64,000 nucleotides of DNA from the NCBI GenBank assembly GCA_036362985.1, contig JAYGXS010000003.1, positions 65,145,293 to 65,209,292 on the forward strand, written 5' to 3'. Each line of letters starts with the position of its first letter. Positions within the stretch are counted from its first letter, which is position 1. The position numbers and the translations under genes are program-made. Shown here one piece after another: positions 33,310-44,230 of the stretch. Origin of the DNA: Ligula intestinalis. Its lineage: Eukaryota; Platyhelminthes; Cestoda; Diphyllobothriidea; Diphyllobothriidae. The notes below the pieces were generated by a model, which was not told where the DNA came from, searched no databases, and was given only the letters and a program-made list of their open reading frames with translations.

Positions 33310-35035
33310 TGCACCTGGAAAACGTTGCTTTAAAATTCACGACTATGCCTTATGTTGTCTTTCCTCTTGTTATGATTATTTGAAATGAACTATAAACCTT
33401 GTTTTTTTGCCAATATAGTATGTGGAAATTAAAATTCGTTTCATAAATCATGCAGACAGGAATTGCGGTTGAAAAGCCATCGCAATATTTATCGGATTCA
33501 AAAAAGCATACTGCCATTGCCTGTTTTAAAGTTTTATTGAAACAAAGTTTAAATATTGAATGGATCGTTAAAGCATGCAGTCATTTTTATTTGGCATTAA
33601 GTCTCAATATTTGCGCGTCTGTTATCTTAACTTTGACTGTAAGCTACATTGTTTCTTTTTATGGCTGTTTCAGAAACGTGAGAAAATAGCAATGCTAGAC
33701 ATAAGTTAAATTGGATTTTAGGTGGTAATAGACTGTTAATGACGCTACGTTCCTTTGCGGAACTGCTACAGGCATTCAGATCGATTCGATTTAGCTGTCA
33801 TACACGTGTTTTTTTTTCCAAATTATTATGGACATTCTATCAGCGGATAATTTCTTAAAATGCGAATTCTTGGGTGAATATTTCTCTGGCTATTTGGAAT
33901 AGCTTATCGCATCTGCGTGTTGTAAGTTGGTGCTCATTAACGCCGTAATAGAATACTTACCAGTTTTGTATCGATGGTTTGTAGTAAACACTGAAATTGC
34001 TGCTTAAATTCTTAAATATCTTGACAATATAAAATCTCTCATTTAAAATGCACAATCATGCTTTAGGTTTGTGTGCTGCTAGCTTTCTATAGGGATTTTA
34101 TGCCAATGCGGCGTATACCATTTGGTTTTGTGCAAAGAAGCTAAAAATGGGCATCTTTAAATCCAAATACAGTTTCTTATTGTTGCCTATGTTTAACTTT
34201 TTTATCAGTTAACACAATCGTCATATCTTGCACCGCAGTTTTGAATCAACAACATACCCATATGATATTAGTTGTCTTCGATTTTATACAGTCATTTAGA
34301 ACGAACACGCATAATTTGAGTGTTTAATTAGTACATTTGGGAACTGAGTGTACACTGAACGGGGCCGGCATAAGTTACATTCCTGATGTCTCCAACAAAG
34401 ATTTCGAAGTAGAATTGGCTGACCCTAAGGCCTCAGATATGTGGGTGAGTAAGTTAAAATAACTCAATGAAGATTTATAAATCATCATACGACATAAAGC
34501 GGAGTTTGCAAGCAAGACCAGCTGATAATAAAAACTTGGAACATGCTTCCGGTCACATAGCTCGCATTGCAGCGTGCGAGTATTGCTGCATTGCACCTGT
34601 GTAGATCTACGTATGCATGTGAGCAGTCATTCTCACATCTGAGATGCATCAAGTCCACCCTATGATCACGTCTAACGGATGTTAGGCTCAACGCTTGCAT
34701 AAAGCTTCATCTCATCAACTACCAACCAGTCTAAAAAGCCACCAGCGTATCCGTGCAGCACCAAAAGTCGCATTAGCAATGGGTATTATAAGAACAATGA
34801 TTAAAAGAATAAATTCAGGGGCCTATTTTACTCGCAGGTAATTAAATGTCATCCTAAAATAAACCATATGGCTCTTACTGAAATAGCTTCCTAAATATTT
34901 GCTTTTTGGGCTCTTTGAGTTAAAAAGGTTACCGACATCTGGACTAGGGCAACCCTATTTTCGCTTGATTGCACTGAATAAGAGGACAAAGGAATAAAAT
35001 GGTTCGTAAGCTCATATCAGTGAGTTATAAATAAA
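33310..35035. other. no feature recognised
   Basis: AT-rich sequence, no motif or repeat noticed. Confidence 0.4.
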
Positions 35036-35040
35036 AATGG

Positions 35041-35884
35041 AATTTGAAAATAGCAATGAAAATTTTTAATGGATCCATAAAATTTCATGAGTGCTCGTCA
35101 GTTACATCCACTCAGTGCGTTAAAGGTTCATGAACGAGAAAATAATGAAATCGAGTTTGTACAGAAATATCATAGGTCATAATCACTAAGGTTAATTAAG
35201 GCTACTAAGTAAAGGAGGAAGGTTAAACGAGGTAGGGGGGGGGAAGGGAACAGGGAAATTGGGTTGCGGGAATAAAGGGGTGCAGGGGAATGCGCAAATC
35301 TGGGGGCCAATAGTTACCAAGGCAAGGCCAGGTTCAGCTTATGCTCCATCTGTTAGCGTAGGTCCAGTTTAAAGCATCTTATACAGGCTGCCTTCAGGTA
35401 GCGCAAGATTCGAGATGTTCGTGCTCGGAAAAAAACTCGGAATGAGGTTATAGGGTCTACAGACTGACCCGTTTCCAGCAAGTGTTCTGCCATAGAGGAA
35501 CGAGGGGATCGGTTTTCTTGCTTGAATAACCAACTAGGCAGGTGCTCCTTGGCTCTGGCTGCCATTGCTTTTGCGTTTGCCCTATGTACTTGCATCCGCA
35601 AGTGCATGTGAATTCATAAACGCAGTTGGAGGTGGCGTGCAAATGTAAGGCATGCTTAACACAAGGAATTGGCAAGGGCTTTGTTGAAGATCAGAATATA
35701 AGTTCAGCGGCGTAATAGGTTCTTTCTCTAGCCTTAGTGATAATGACCTATGATATTTCTGTACAAACTCGATTTCATTATTTTCTCGTTCATGAACCTT
35801 CAACGCACTGAGTGGATGCAACTGACGAGCACTCATGAAATTTTATGGATCCATTAAAAATTTTACATTACTATTTTCAAGTTC
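35041..35884 (-). mobile_element. Penelope-like element remnant F, bounded by inverted repeats
   Basis: The left arm (35,041-35,179) and the right arm (35,741-35,884) are near-perfect inverted copies, about 140 bp each. Both contain atggatccat, gagtgctcgtcagtt and tgaacgagaaaataatg in the same order. Between them lies a minus-strand PLE GIY-YIG frame without RT, then a pyrimidine tract (nine C at 35,234-35,242 on the coding strand). Inverted terminal copies flanking a truncated body are a known PLE peculiarity. Confidence 0.8.
35353..35725 (-). pseudogene. PLE GIY-YIG endonuclease (remnant F), frameshifted
   Basis: The minus strand reads TYYAAEL, a stop, then PIPCVKHALHLHATSNCVYE, FTCTCGCKYIGQTQKQ, a frameshift, and AARAKEHLPSWLFKQENRS, MAEHLLETGQSVDPITSFRV, RILRYLKAACIRCFKLDLR. 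The VYEF...KYIG pair, the Cys cluster CTCGC and the conserved Arg and Glu-His motifs identify the PLE nuclease. It is closest to remnant G. The body begins abruptly at TYYAAEL, directly against the right inverted arm. Confidence 0.8.
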
Positions 35885-35889
35885 TCACC

Positions 35890-37380
35890 GGGAAAACAAT
35901 GCTTCAAATTTCTGAAGCTTTAAAATAGAATTGTCAGTTTCCATTGTAAACGTATCATTTTTTACACGAAAAAGAATTTTCTTTCGCAGCATTTCTTTGT
36001 AATTTTTTTTGGGATATTGATAACGACGAGACTCAACTTGTTTTGGAAATTTTAATTAAAACTGTACGGTTTTCACTGACTTCAGTCGATTACCTATTTA
36101 TGAATAAATACAGGGATATAAGATGATTTTTCAAAAGTGAATAGATTAAGCGTTTTTCGAAGAACTTAAATGCAAAGTACATTCTCAGTACTCAGTTCTT
36201 TCCGCAATAAGTTCACTTGAGAGCTAATTCTAATAAGGATAAAGAATTTTGTAGGTAAAAATTGAACATTTGGAGGAACATTTGTTCACAACCGTTTATT
36301 GAAAATCGAGATCAATCAAAACCATCTATTTTAGAAGTTAAATAAGTCTTATTACATAAATGGAAATTTAACCGATAAAAATTATTCGTCACCAATCAAT
36401 AATGTCCTTCAATGAGCCTAAGTTTGAAGTCACGCAGGTCAGAAAACTTTCAAATTACCGAAAAAAACAGAGAAAAATTGATCGTTAACAGAAGGCTCTT
36501 GAATTAAACACTATAGACCTTGGTAAAAACCAGCTATATAATCCCATGCACAAAGCATGAATCTGGATTAATAAGCACCAACGTTACAACGTTTAGAATC
36601 CTACACAAATCTTGGCACCATTGTGAGAGTTTCTTTTAACGTCAGTATAATCTACTGTTTATCATGCACAAGCAGCAGGCAGACCCCGGGTTTAATTCGA
36701 AAATTATTCCCTCCTTGATGTTTAGCAATATTTCGGTTCTCCATATATATGCATCAAGTTTCCTTAAGGGTGGCTCATTATGACCTTAAAATCTTTTATT
36801 TATTATCTTAACATGTGTACATTTAAATTTCACACACCACCTTCAAATACATGTCTAGCGCAACATTTAAAACACAAGAAAATATCATTAGGTTTCCCAC
36901 GATTAAACGCAATTGAGGTAAAAACATACTGAAAAGGAAGGCTGGCATTAACGAAGATTCATAAATGACAGGTTCTGAGAAATAAAGGCGTGGTAATAAC
37001 GATGAAAAATCAAATTATATCCATTGTTTCAACAGGTGCATACAAGATCATCAATGCTCAAAGTTAGTTTCGAATAATAGCAGGGCAGTTTGTTTAAATT
37101 TTGCATGGACACTGTGGATTAATCCGCTGCTTCCCGTAATTGCAGAGTAGTATCTGCTCCATTTTTACATGTGAAGAATTAAAACATCAATTTCTTTAAA
37201 ACGCAAATCCTGACTTAAAGCTAAGCTTTTCTTTTTAGGTCTTACATTGACAAGTCGAACTTCCTGTGACTTTAGTCTTAATAAACCCACTGCAGTGCTG
37301 AAGTCAATTGTATGACTCGTTTAGGTTCAATCTCTCCGTTTCTCTACAGGCTTGTAATTGAAATCGTTCCGGTTGTCATC
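35890..37380. other. no feature recognised
   Basis: AT-rich sequence, no motif noticed. Confidence 0.4.
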
Positions 37381-37389
37381 CTGCCTGCT

Positions 37390-37990
37390 CTAGTAGTCTT
37401 CCGATGTGTCAGTGACTGTACATCTCCACGGGTGATGACTAGTGGCATCAGTCCGGGAAGATTCCATCAATTCTCTTCTCCACCAGCTTAGACTGAAAAT
37501 CGAAGTTCCAAGAACTGCTTCTAGGTCTTGATGAACGGTGTCAAGCCAAGGGCTGTGTTGCCCTCCAGGTGGTCTGCGGCGCCGCATCGAAGGCAGCATA
37601 ACTAAACTCGTGAGGCAGATGACTGAGAACGTGCATAAACCACCTCAAATGTCTTTTTGGATGGCCCGAGATATCCTCACCATACGGTGGTAGACAATGG
37701 GAACTGTCTGATTTGAGATGCTATTGGTCAATTTCACCCGAAGTATGGTACTCAAGCAAAGGTGGTGTAATAATACCAGCCTTTGTTCATCTTCCACGGG
37801 TGAGGCCTAGCATTCACATCTATAGATAAGGAATAATTAAGTGGATCAAAGTTACGCAGGGGTCTTCGTGGCGACAGAGATGTAGTGTTCCATCCACAGG
37901 CGCTGTCAAAGGATCGGAAAAATCTGGCGAACGACATCTTTTCGGGAGACAATGTTGTCCTCATTTTATCTATTCCGTAGCAGTCCGTTT
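37390..37990 (-). pseudogene. RTE-like non-LTR retrotransposon, C-terminal fragment
   Basis: The minus strand carries the tail of an RTE-type polyprotein: LSPEKMSFARFF, a degraded LRWFMHVLSHLPHE, then LPSMRRRRPPGGQ, SPWLDTVHQDLEAVLG, SIFSLSWWRRELMESS and HHPWRCTVTD. The GHVLRR-type box followed by RRPPGGQ, a WLDTV/DLE helix and a WRREW segment is the usual end of RTE clade ORF2 proteins (from memory of the family). Frameshifts separate the blocks. The RT and endonuclease are missing, so this is a 3' fragment. The PLE copy G begins about 55 bp to its right on the other strand. Confidence 0.7.
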
Positions 37991-38053
37991 TGAGGTATTA
38001 AAAGCTATCCACTTCTTAAAGTTGACTACTATTTATCCTCATGATGCCATCTC

Positions 38054-39052
38054 ATGATTAGGAATGCAGACATATTTATAGGGGAACTAAAAGAAAAAGT
38101 ATCCACAAAGTTGAACAAGATAACCCTGTACAGAAGATACGTAGATAACGTCTTCGCGATCGTAGACAACATCAAAGAAGCTGAACAATTATTGCTTATA
38201 ATGAACAGCCTGCATCCCAAGATCAAATTTACCATGGAACATGAACGGGATAACCAGCTTTCTTTCCTCGATGTTCACATGTCAAGAAAGAAAGATGGCT
38301 CCATCACACGAACTGTCTACCATAAGAATACGTGGAAAGGACAGTACTTGCATTATTTGAGTTTTGTGCCCATTCAATGGAAACGAAACTTGGTATGCAC
38401 TCTCTTCCAGAGAACGAGAAAAATCTGTTCTGTGGATACATTGGAAGATGAAATAACTAAACTCAAAGTAACTCTACAGAAGCGCGGATACCCAACACAG
38501 TTTATTGACAAATATAAAAAATCATTACGGCCTAAAATGACGGAACAGATAGTTCCGAAGAAGCCCGTTTTCATATCTTTGCCGTTTAAAGGTGACAAAG
38601 TTTTCAATACCATCAAAAGATGACTCATTAATGCCATTCACAGGACATATTATGCCGCTGAGCTTACAATTTGCAATCAAACAAAGCTTTTACCGATTCC
38701 TCGTGCGAAGGATGCCTTGCCGATGCACGCCACTTCAAACTGTGTTTATGAATTTACATGCACTTGCGGATGCAAGTACATAGGGCGAACGCAAAGGCAA
38801 TTGGCCACCAGAGCAAAGGAACACTTACCTAGCTGGTTGTTGAAGCAAGAAAAACGAACACCTCACTCGTCAATTACTGAGCACTTGCTAGATACGGGCC
38901 ACTCCGTGGACCCTAAAACCTCCTTCCGAGTACTTGTTCAAGCACGAACAACTCGCACCTTACGCTATCTGGAGGCAGCGTACATAAGGCGGTTTAAACC
39001 CGACCTATGTAAACAATTGGAGCATGTAGTTAACCTAACTCTACCTTGGTAA
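38054..39052 (+). pseudogene. PLE reverse transcriptase C-part and GIY-YIG protein, one in-frame stop
   Basis: One frame runs from 38,054 to 39,052 with a single TGA at 38,621-38,623. The RT catalytic box is YRRYVDNVFAIVDN: the second Asp of YVDD is Asn (box at 38,138-38,149), which should kill polymerisation. LSFLDVHMSRKKDGS and RTVYHKNT follow, then the linker (DEITKLKVTLQKRGYPTQFI) and the nuclease: NCVYEFTCTCGCKYIGRTQR, TRAKEHLPSWL, SITEHLLDTGHSVD, RTLRYLEAAYIRRFKPDL, ending LTLPW and a stop. The nuclease motifs are all present and this half is intact for 112 codons from the Met at 38,717. Confidence 0.85.
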
Positions 39053-39280
39053 TACTGGCTCCTTGTTTACACATCCCCCCCTCCCCCCACATTTTTTTTC
39101 GTTTTGCCTAGACGTTTTTTTTCTCCAGTTTTTGCTGTCTACAGCGTTTAACTTTCAGCTTTATCGAATGCCTCTTGGCCGTGTACAGTGACCTTGCCGG
39201 TTTTATCGAATTTTTTCTGTATGAATTGAGTTGTGTATTTTCTCTAACGGTCATTCCCGTTATGCAATGAGGGGTGGCAA

Positions 39281-39299
39281 CTAAAGAGCCCTCTCGAAA
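39281..39299 (+). ncRNA. hammerhead-like motif after PLE remnant G
   Basis: CTAAAGA, eight bases, GAAA, then T. The same spacing occurs in both arms of remnant F (CTGACGA, eight bases, GAAAT) and in the tail of remnant E on the minus strand (33,260 to 33,241; CTGAAAA, eight bases, GAAAT). The eight bases cannot form a normal stem II, so activity is doubtful. Confidence 0.3.
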
Positions 39300-39589
39300 T
39301 TTATGGATCTATTAAATTTTGCTGTTTATACAGTGTTCAAATATTACAGATTTTAGGCCACCAAAGCTTGGGCCTAACAAATTTCTGACATCACCTTAGT
39401 CAAAATAAGTTAGCTGACGTCCGGGTGCAGTATTTTTAGTCTGTATCGACCACCACCATAAGTTTTAGCTCCCGTTACCACCACTGGCGTCGTAATTGGT
39501 GCGGTGATGGATTAGTAGTTCGCTTTCAAGTCATTTATTGTTGCGCTTGCGTTATCCGTGTTGGCTGCGGCTTGATAATTGAGCGGCTA

Positions 39590-40110
39590 TTATGTTGACT
39601 GTCGTCGGATTTTTTGCTGGGCCAGGCCCTTCTCATTGGACTGCTTCTTCTGTCCAGAAAATGTATCGGTACGTAGTATGAGAACAGAAATTTGCTGCGT
39701 TTGCATATCGACTGTGGGGATGAAAATAATTTCTTCAGCTATTGCAAGGATTTAAGCCTCGCTTAACTCGAAAATATGTCCGGGTCCCGCCGTGTAAGCT
39801 GTAGTCTGGGGGCATTCATCTTTCTTCCTCGCTGTTGTCGCATGCTCGGCCATTCGCGTCGGGAGTAGTCTATTAATTTCTTAAACGTATTTCCTTTGTC
39901 CAGAATTGTACTGGATCCGAAAGTCGACTCCAGGCGTGTCCTGCCATGGCAGTGGGCCTCTCAGTCGCGCGGTCCGGCGCCTGATGGTTGCTTCTGGGCT
40001 GTGCGCATTCCTTACTGCAATTAGGGGTGAGGAGGCAGCTGACTGCTTCCGAAACATTCCTCGCTTTTGGGAGCGCTCGCCAAGGCATGCTCTTTAACCT
40101 CAGGAGAACT
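39590..40110 (-). pseudogene. Penelope-like element remnant H: GIY-YIG region
   Basis: The minus strand reads ALPKARNVSEAVSCLLTPN, then RPTAMAGHAWSRL, SSTILDKGN-type text in a second frame and, after a shift, SMRQQR-like and AGPGHIFELSEA pieces. The first phrase matches ARQNVSEAVGLFLAP of remnant B and the last matches RPGHTFKFDEAEI. The YVG motif itself has been lost. The segment is visibly richer in GC than its surroundings. Confidence 0.55.
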
Positions 40111-40339
40111 GATAGGACACGTGGTTCCTGCGATTCGCTGTGATGTCCTTTTTTAAACATGTTTTTTTGTGTTATTCATTATTGACAATACATTGGACCC
40201 TAGAATGGCCATTTCTATCTCATTTTCCGTCATCCTGCGGTAGTGTCCAAAACTGTTTGACTTATTTTAGCCCATACTTCGAGAAATGGTACCGTCGTAT
40301 TGGATTAACCCCAACCTAGCCTATAACGCAGCAGTGGTC

Positions 40340-42880
40340 TGTTTGAGTCTCTTGGTGCGTTCAAACATAAAAGTTGAGTAGGACAGGCATCGACAGTATG
40401 GCCCAAAATTAGTGCAGCTGTCATTACGTTTTTTTGACTTGGTGTTTTAGCATCTATTTTATCACATAAGTTTGATTCACCAAATGAATAAAATGCTAAA
40501 AGGGTCTTAAAGTTCGCGAAAGCGCTATTTCAGTTAGTTTTACGAAGAGAATGGGCATTTATTTTGGTAAAACTGGGAGTAGTCCCATATCGAAGGATGT
40601 TCCTATGCTAGTGCGTATTACAGAACCAAACTGTTTATTAATATGCATTATAATATGGAGGATCTCCAAATATAAGTAAAAAGGTGAAAAACATATCCCT
40701 TCCAGAACCGGAAAATGATTTTAACAATTGCTCAGATGAACTTGAGTTCAACTGTAAGGAATCATATTTATTTTTGAAAACAAGGAAAAATTTCAGTTTT
40801 AAAAATTGTTTTTGCTATTTTGCTAAGTTTGTCACAAAATGCGATAATTTACTTATGTGATAAAATATATTTTACCATACCGATAACTATGAGCGTGAAC
40901 TTGATGCATAAACGAGAACGCGTGGCATACTTGGGCCGTGTCGTCAAAAGGTTAAATCATTTCCATCTGAAGCTGATTTTGTCCGCTTACGAAAGTTGAC
41001 AAACGATCGGCTGCCGCGAAATTCATTAGCTAATACGCTTTATATAAGCAAGGTCACAGTATCCACGGTGCCTAGAAGGAAGAACCCTTGATGAAAACGG
41101 TCTACAACAAAATATTATGACGATTGTATTCGTCGAACATTAAAAGCACTATTATCTGCCCGTTCGGGCTTTCTATAGGACCCTTTTTAGAAACAGAATG
41201 CGGGGATTAGGCCTTTATCAACATATGGCTATGGTTAATCCATTTTAAGTAAGAATTTTAGCCCATGCTGCATTTTTTTAACATCTAAAAAGTAGATACA
41301 GCAGTAGTCAGGTCCTCACAAAAGACGCTGCGAGTTGCAATTATTTTAGACCCACGTGGCCTATTATTATAAGAGTGCAGGAAGATGAAAACAAAAGAAC
41401 TTACGCCAGGTCACGTGAATCACAGAGTTTGCGCAAATTAAACGAAGTGTTTAATCAGCGGGAAACCTGTCATCCAAATGCGCTGACAAAGCGCCACAAT
41501 CAAATCAAAAATATCTGTCATGAAATGGATTTAGACCATATATTTTGAAATTGATAATACTTGACTAAATATAAAGGTCTATACATGTAAAATGGCCATA
41601 TCTAAGGCATTTAAATTTGAATTGAAATATCAGACACAATTTATGTAAGTATTTAAAGACTTTTCGTACGATAAGCTCAAGCGAAAAAAAAAATTCAGAG
41701 AAAAACAGTTTTAAAAGGTTTATTTTACACCCTATGTTTCTATTACACAGTATTAAGAGCATACAATATAACATTTTCGATGACGGAGTGATGAAGATAA
41801 GACGGTTTAAGAAAAATAAGATTTTGCTTAGTATAACGTGACGAGTTTTCAAAAGTATAAACTATTTCGTAAAATCACATGAACAGCGTGATTGATTAAA
41901 TACTATGAATTAAAAAGGACATATGCAGTGACAATCGTGTCATTTTTGCATCATCAAAAGCATCTTTCGTAAATGTACCGTGTGATTTTCGGTGACAGAA
42001 GAAAGTACTTTTTAAACTTGAGTGAATAATTTATGGTTTTCTGTGTTTGAAACCGACAGTTAAATGTAGGTTGTGTTGCCTATGTCAAACAAAACCCTCG
42101 AGATAGGGCAGTCATTTGATTCATTCATCAAGGAAGTAATGCGTTTGACTTTCTTCTATATGTGCAAGGCAGTTTGCGTCATAGCTGCAGTATCCTTCAA
42201 ACAGACTAAATAATTTCTAAATGGGATGAACGTCTTTAAGATAGATAAGTGCCAAATATATCCTTGATATATTGAAGAAACTCTTTCAACAAGTTTGTTT
42301 CTGACAAATGTAAGGGCGTTTAATACTTATCTGATGTAGATGTAATCACTTACTTTTTTCTAAAGCAATGTCAAGCTCAAATAAAGAATTTGACTTTTAT
42401 ATCCGATAACTACGACAAAAAAATAACTCAGAACGGGTTTATGCTCACCGAAACGAGTTTTATGTTTTCCATTTACGTTTGGTGGAGTTAGCTTTTAGCA
42501 AATGGGAGCCAGCTCAGCACGCCAAAACGTAGGCAAAGACAATAAAACTCGTTCTCACATTCACACCTCGGAACTCTAACTTTTGCAAAATTGAACACTG
42601 AGACGTGGGTTAAGGCCGAAGAATAAACTCAATTTCATCCCTATTGTGTGTCATTTTCATTATATTGCTTTGTTTCACATCACCAAAGACGCCATTCAGC
42701 GTCGAAAAGACTACTGGAATTGCTCAAGTGCTTACCAATTTGCTCACTTCGTAATTAGAGGATTCAATTGTAAAAATTAACAAAAAAAATTATGCTTGGT
42801 TGACAATGAAAATAGTGGAACCTTTTACCCGTTATTTATGGGAAATTTACATCTATTGAAAACAAGCGGTAGCCAATATA
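40340..42880. other. no feature recognised
   Basis: AT-rich sequence, no motif noticed. Confidence 0.4.
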
Positions 42881-42884
42881 GGTG

Positions 42885-43030
42885 AATATGCGTGTTCCAG
42901 GAAACAGTTCAGAAGAAAAAAGATGCAACCATTGGAACAGGAGTTGACTTGTCATGTCGTCAGGTCGACGGAATCCGAAACGTCGGGAAAATAAAACTCT
43001 TGTTCCAGTGTTTGTACCTCCTTCTAAATA
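42885..43030 (+). repeat. palindromic hammerhead-derived unit, copy 1
   Basis: The left half read on the minus strand is a PLE hammerhead tail with its hairpin (TGTTCCA 42,893-42,899 with TGGAACA 42,933-42,939). The right half is the same tail on the plus strand (aaaataaaactcttgttcca, 42,987-43,006). Between them the hammerhead core piece CGACGGAATCCGAAACGTCG reads on the plus strand (42,965-42,984). The left flank (ccaatataggtgaatatgcg) matches the unit at 46,505. Confidence 0.65.
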
Positions 43031-43049
43031 AGGGGTACTTTAGAGCGGA

Positions 43050-44140
43050 TTTATTTATCAAAACTGTTGTCGTTTTTCAAGACACGAAGAGCCAAATACG
43101 CAGATTAAACATTTCGATAACAGGTTCTTTAGCTTTGCTGAAACGAATTTCCTTATTCACATTTTTTTTGCTCGATTCGCGAAGACCAAACTGAGCTTCA
43201 ACAAAGGCAAATGATGCAAATTTAAATCCTTACTATTAAGATTAAAGGTTTATATTAGAAAGACATGTGATAATGTGCGATGTGGTCGAGAACAGTTCCT
43301 AATGTATAGAAATACCCGAGGATTAGATAAACCTAATATAAATGACCAAATAGGGAAACATTTTAATTGGCAAAACGTTTCTTTGCATCAGACTCCCGGG
43401 AAATGGAGTGAATACGTGAAATTCAATGAAGTAAAAATCCAATATGCTCACAAAGACTGCTATCATCCATCGCTTTTCACCAGCTTCGCCAATCTTATCT
43501 ATGCAATAACAAAATTTAGGAAATTAATGCATCAATAGGAAGTGTTGCATCAGTCTCCAAGGAATTTCAATTATTCCTAGATAACTGATGCTCATTTGGT
43601 GTCTTTTATCCGCAGGCCCATAAAAAAATTAAAAATAATAAATCTCGGCTTTCCTTCATACTTGGCTTTTTAGTTACGTGCTTATTAATGTTTTTTTTGC
43701 AGATTTATCGCTCAGAACAGATAGTATGGTAAATGACAGGCTTGTCGATTGTAGTTAACACATAGAGTGCTCGGTGTTTTCGTTCTTGCAAGAGGCTTTT
43801 TTTAATAAACGATAAGCTACGTTTAAAAAATTTTGTTATTTCATGCAGTTTCTTCGATTCACCAAACAAAACTGCTAATTGTTGCAGAATATTTTGCAAT
43901 GAGTGCCACGTAAAAATTGAAGCTTTGTTACATTATTAATGCGAACAGTTTCAAGAATTATACCACACATTTTTACCGAATTGAAAATGAATATTTGTTG
44001 GAGATGTGAAGGTCTTGTAATTTTTCAACAGATTAGAAATCACTTTAAAGTAACCCCAAAAGCGTCAAAAAATTCAAAATTCAAAATCAAAAATGCGTCA
44101 AATTCCGGTGAATTGGTATTAAGGTAAGTATAAATAAAGT
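43050..44140. other. no feature recognised
   Basis: AT-rich sequence, no motif noticed. Confidence 0.4.
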
Positions 44141-44144
44141 TATC

Positions 44145-44230
44145 TGGAAATCAACCAGTAGCGTAGAGGTATCGGCAGATACGTTTCTCGCATCTGCAAA
44201 AATGCTTGATCGTCTCTCTGCAATCCTACC
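44145..44230 (+). repeat. possible tRNA-derived SINE head
   Basis: TAGCGTAGAGG at 44,159-44,169 is a perfect RNA polymerase III box A. It is followed by a six-pair arm, GCAGAT/ATCTGC (44,175-44,196). The expected box B is only faintly visible (TTGATCGTC near 44,207). The call is therefore weak. Confidence 0.3.

Larger units (their letters stand above)
38045..39330 (+). mobile_element. Penelope-like element remnant G (5'-truncated)
   Basis: The plus strand holds the RT from just before its catalytic box, the linker, the GIY-YIG nuclease, a C-rich tract (39,067-39,085) and, at 39,281-39,299, a hammerhead-like motif followed by atggatctat. The 5' end lies against the RTE-like fragment. It is the best-preserved copy of the subfamily shared with remnants E and F. 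Confidence 0.85.

Noticed and set aside
39716..39745. GGATGAAAATAATTTCTTC resembling the 30-kb string
   Set aside because: It lies inside the reading frame of PLE remnant H and lacks the ribozyme boxes; the similarity is short and AT-rich.
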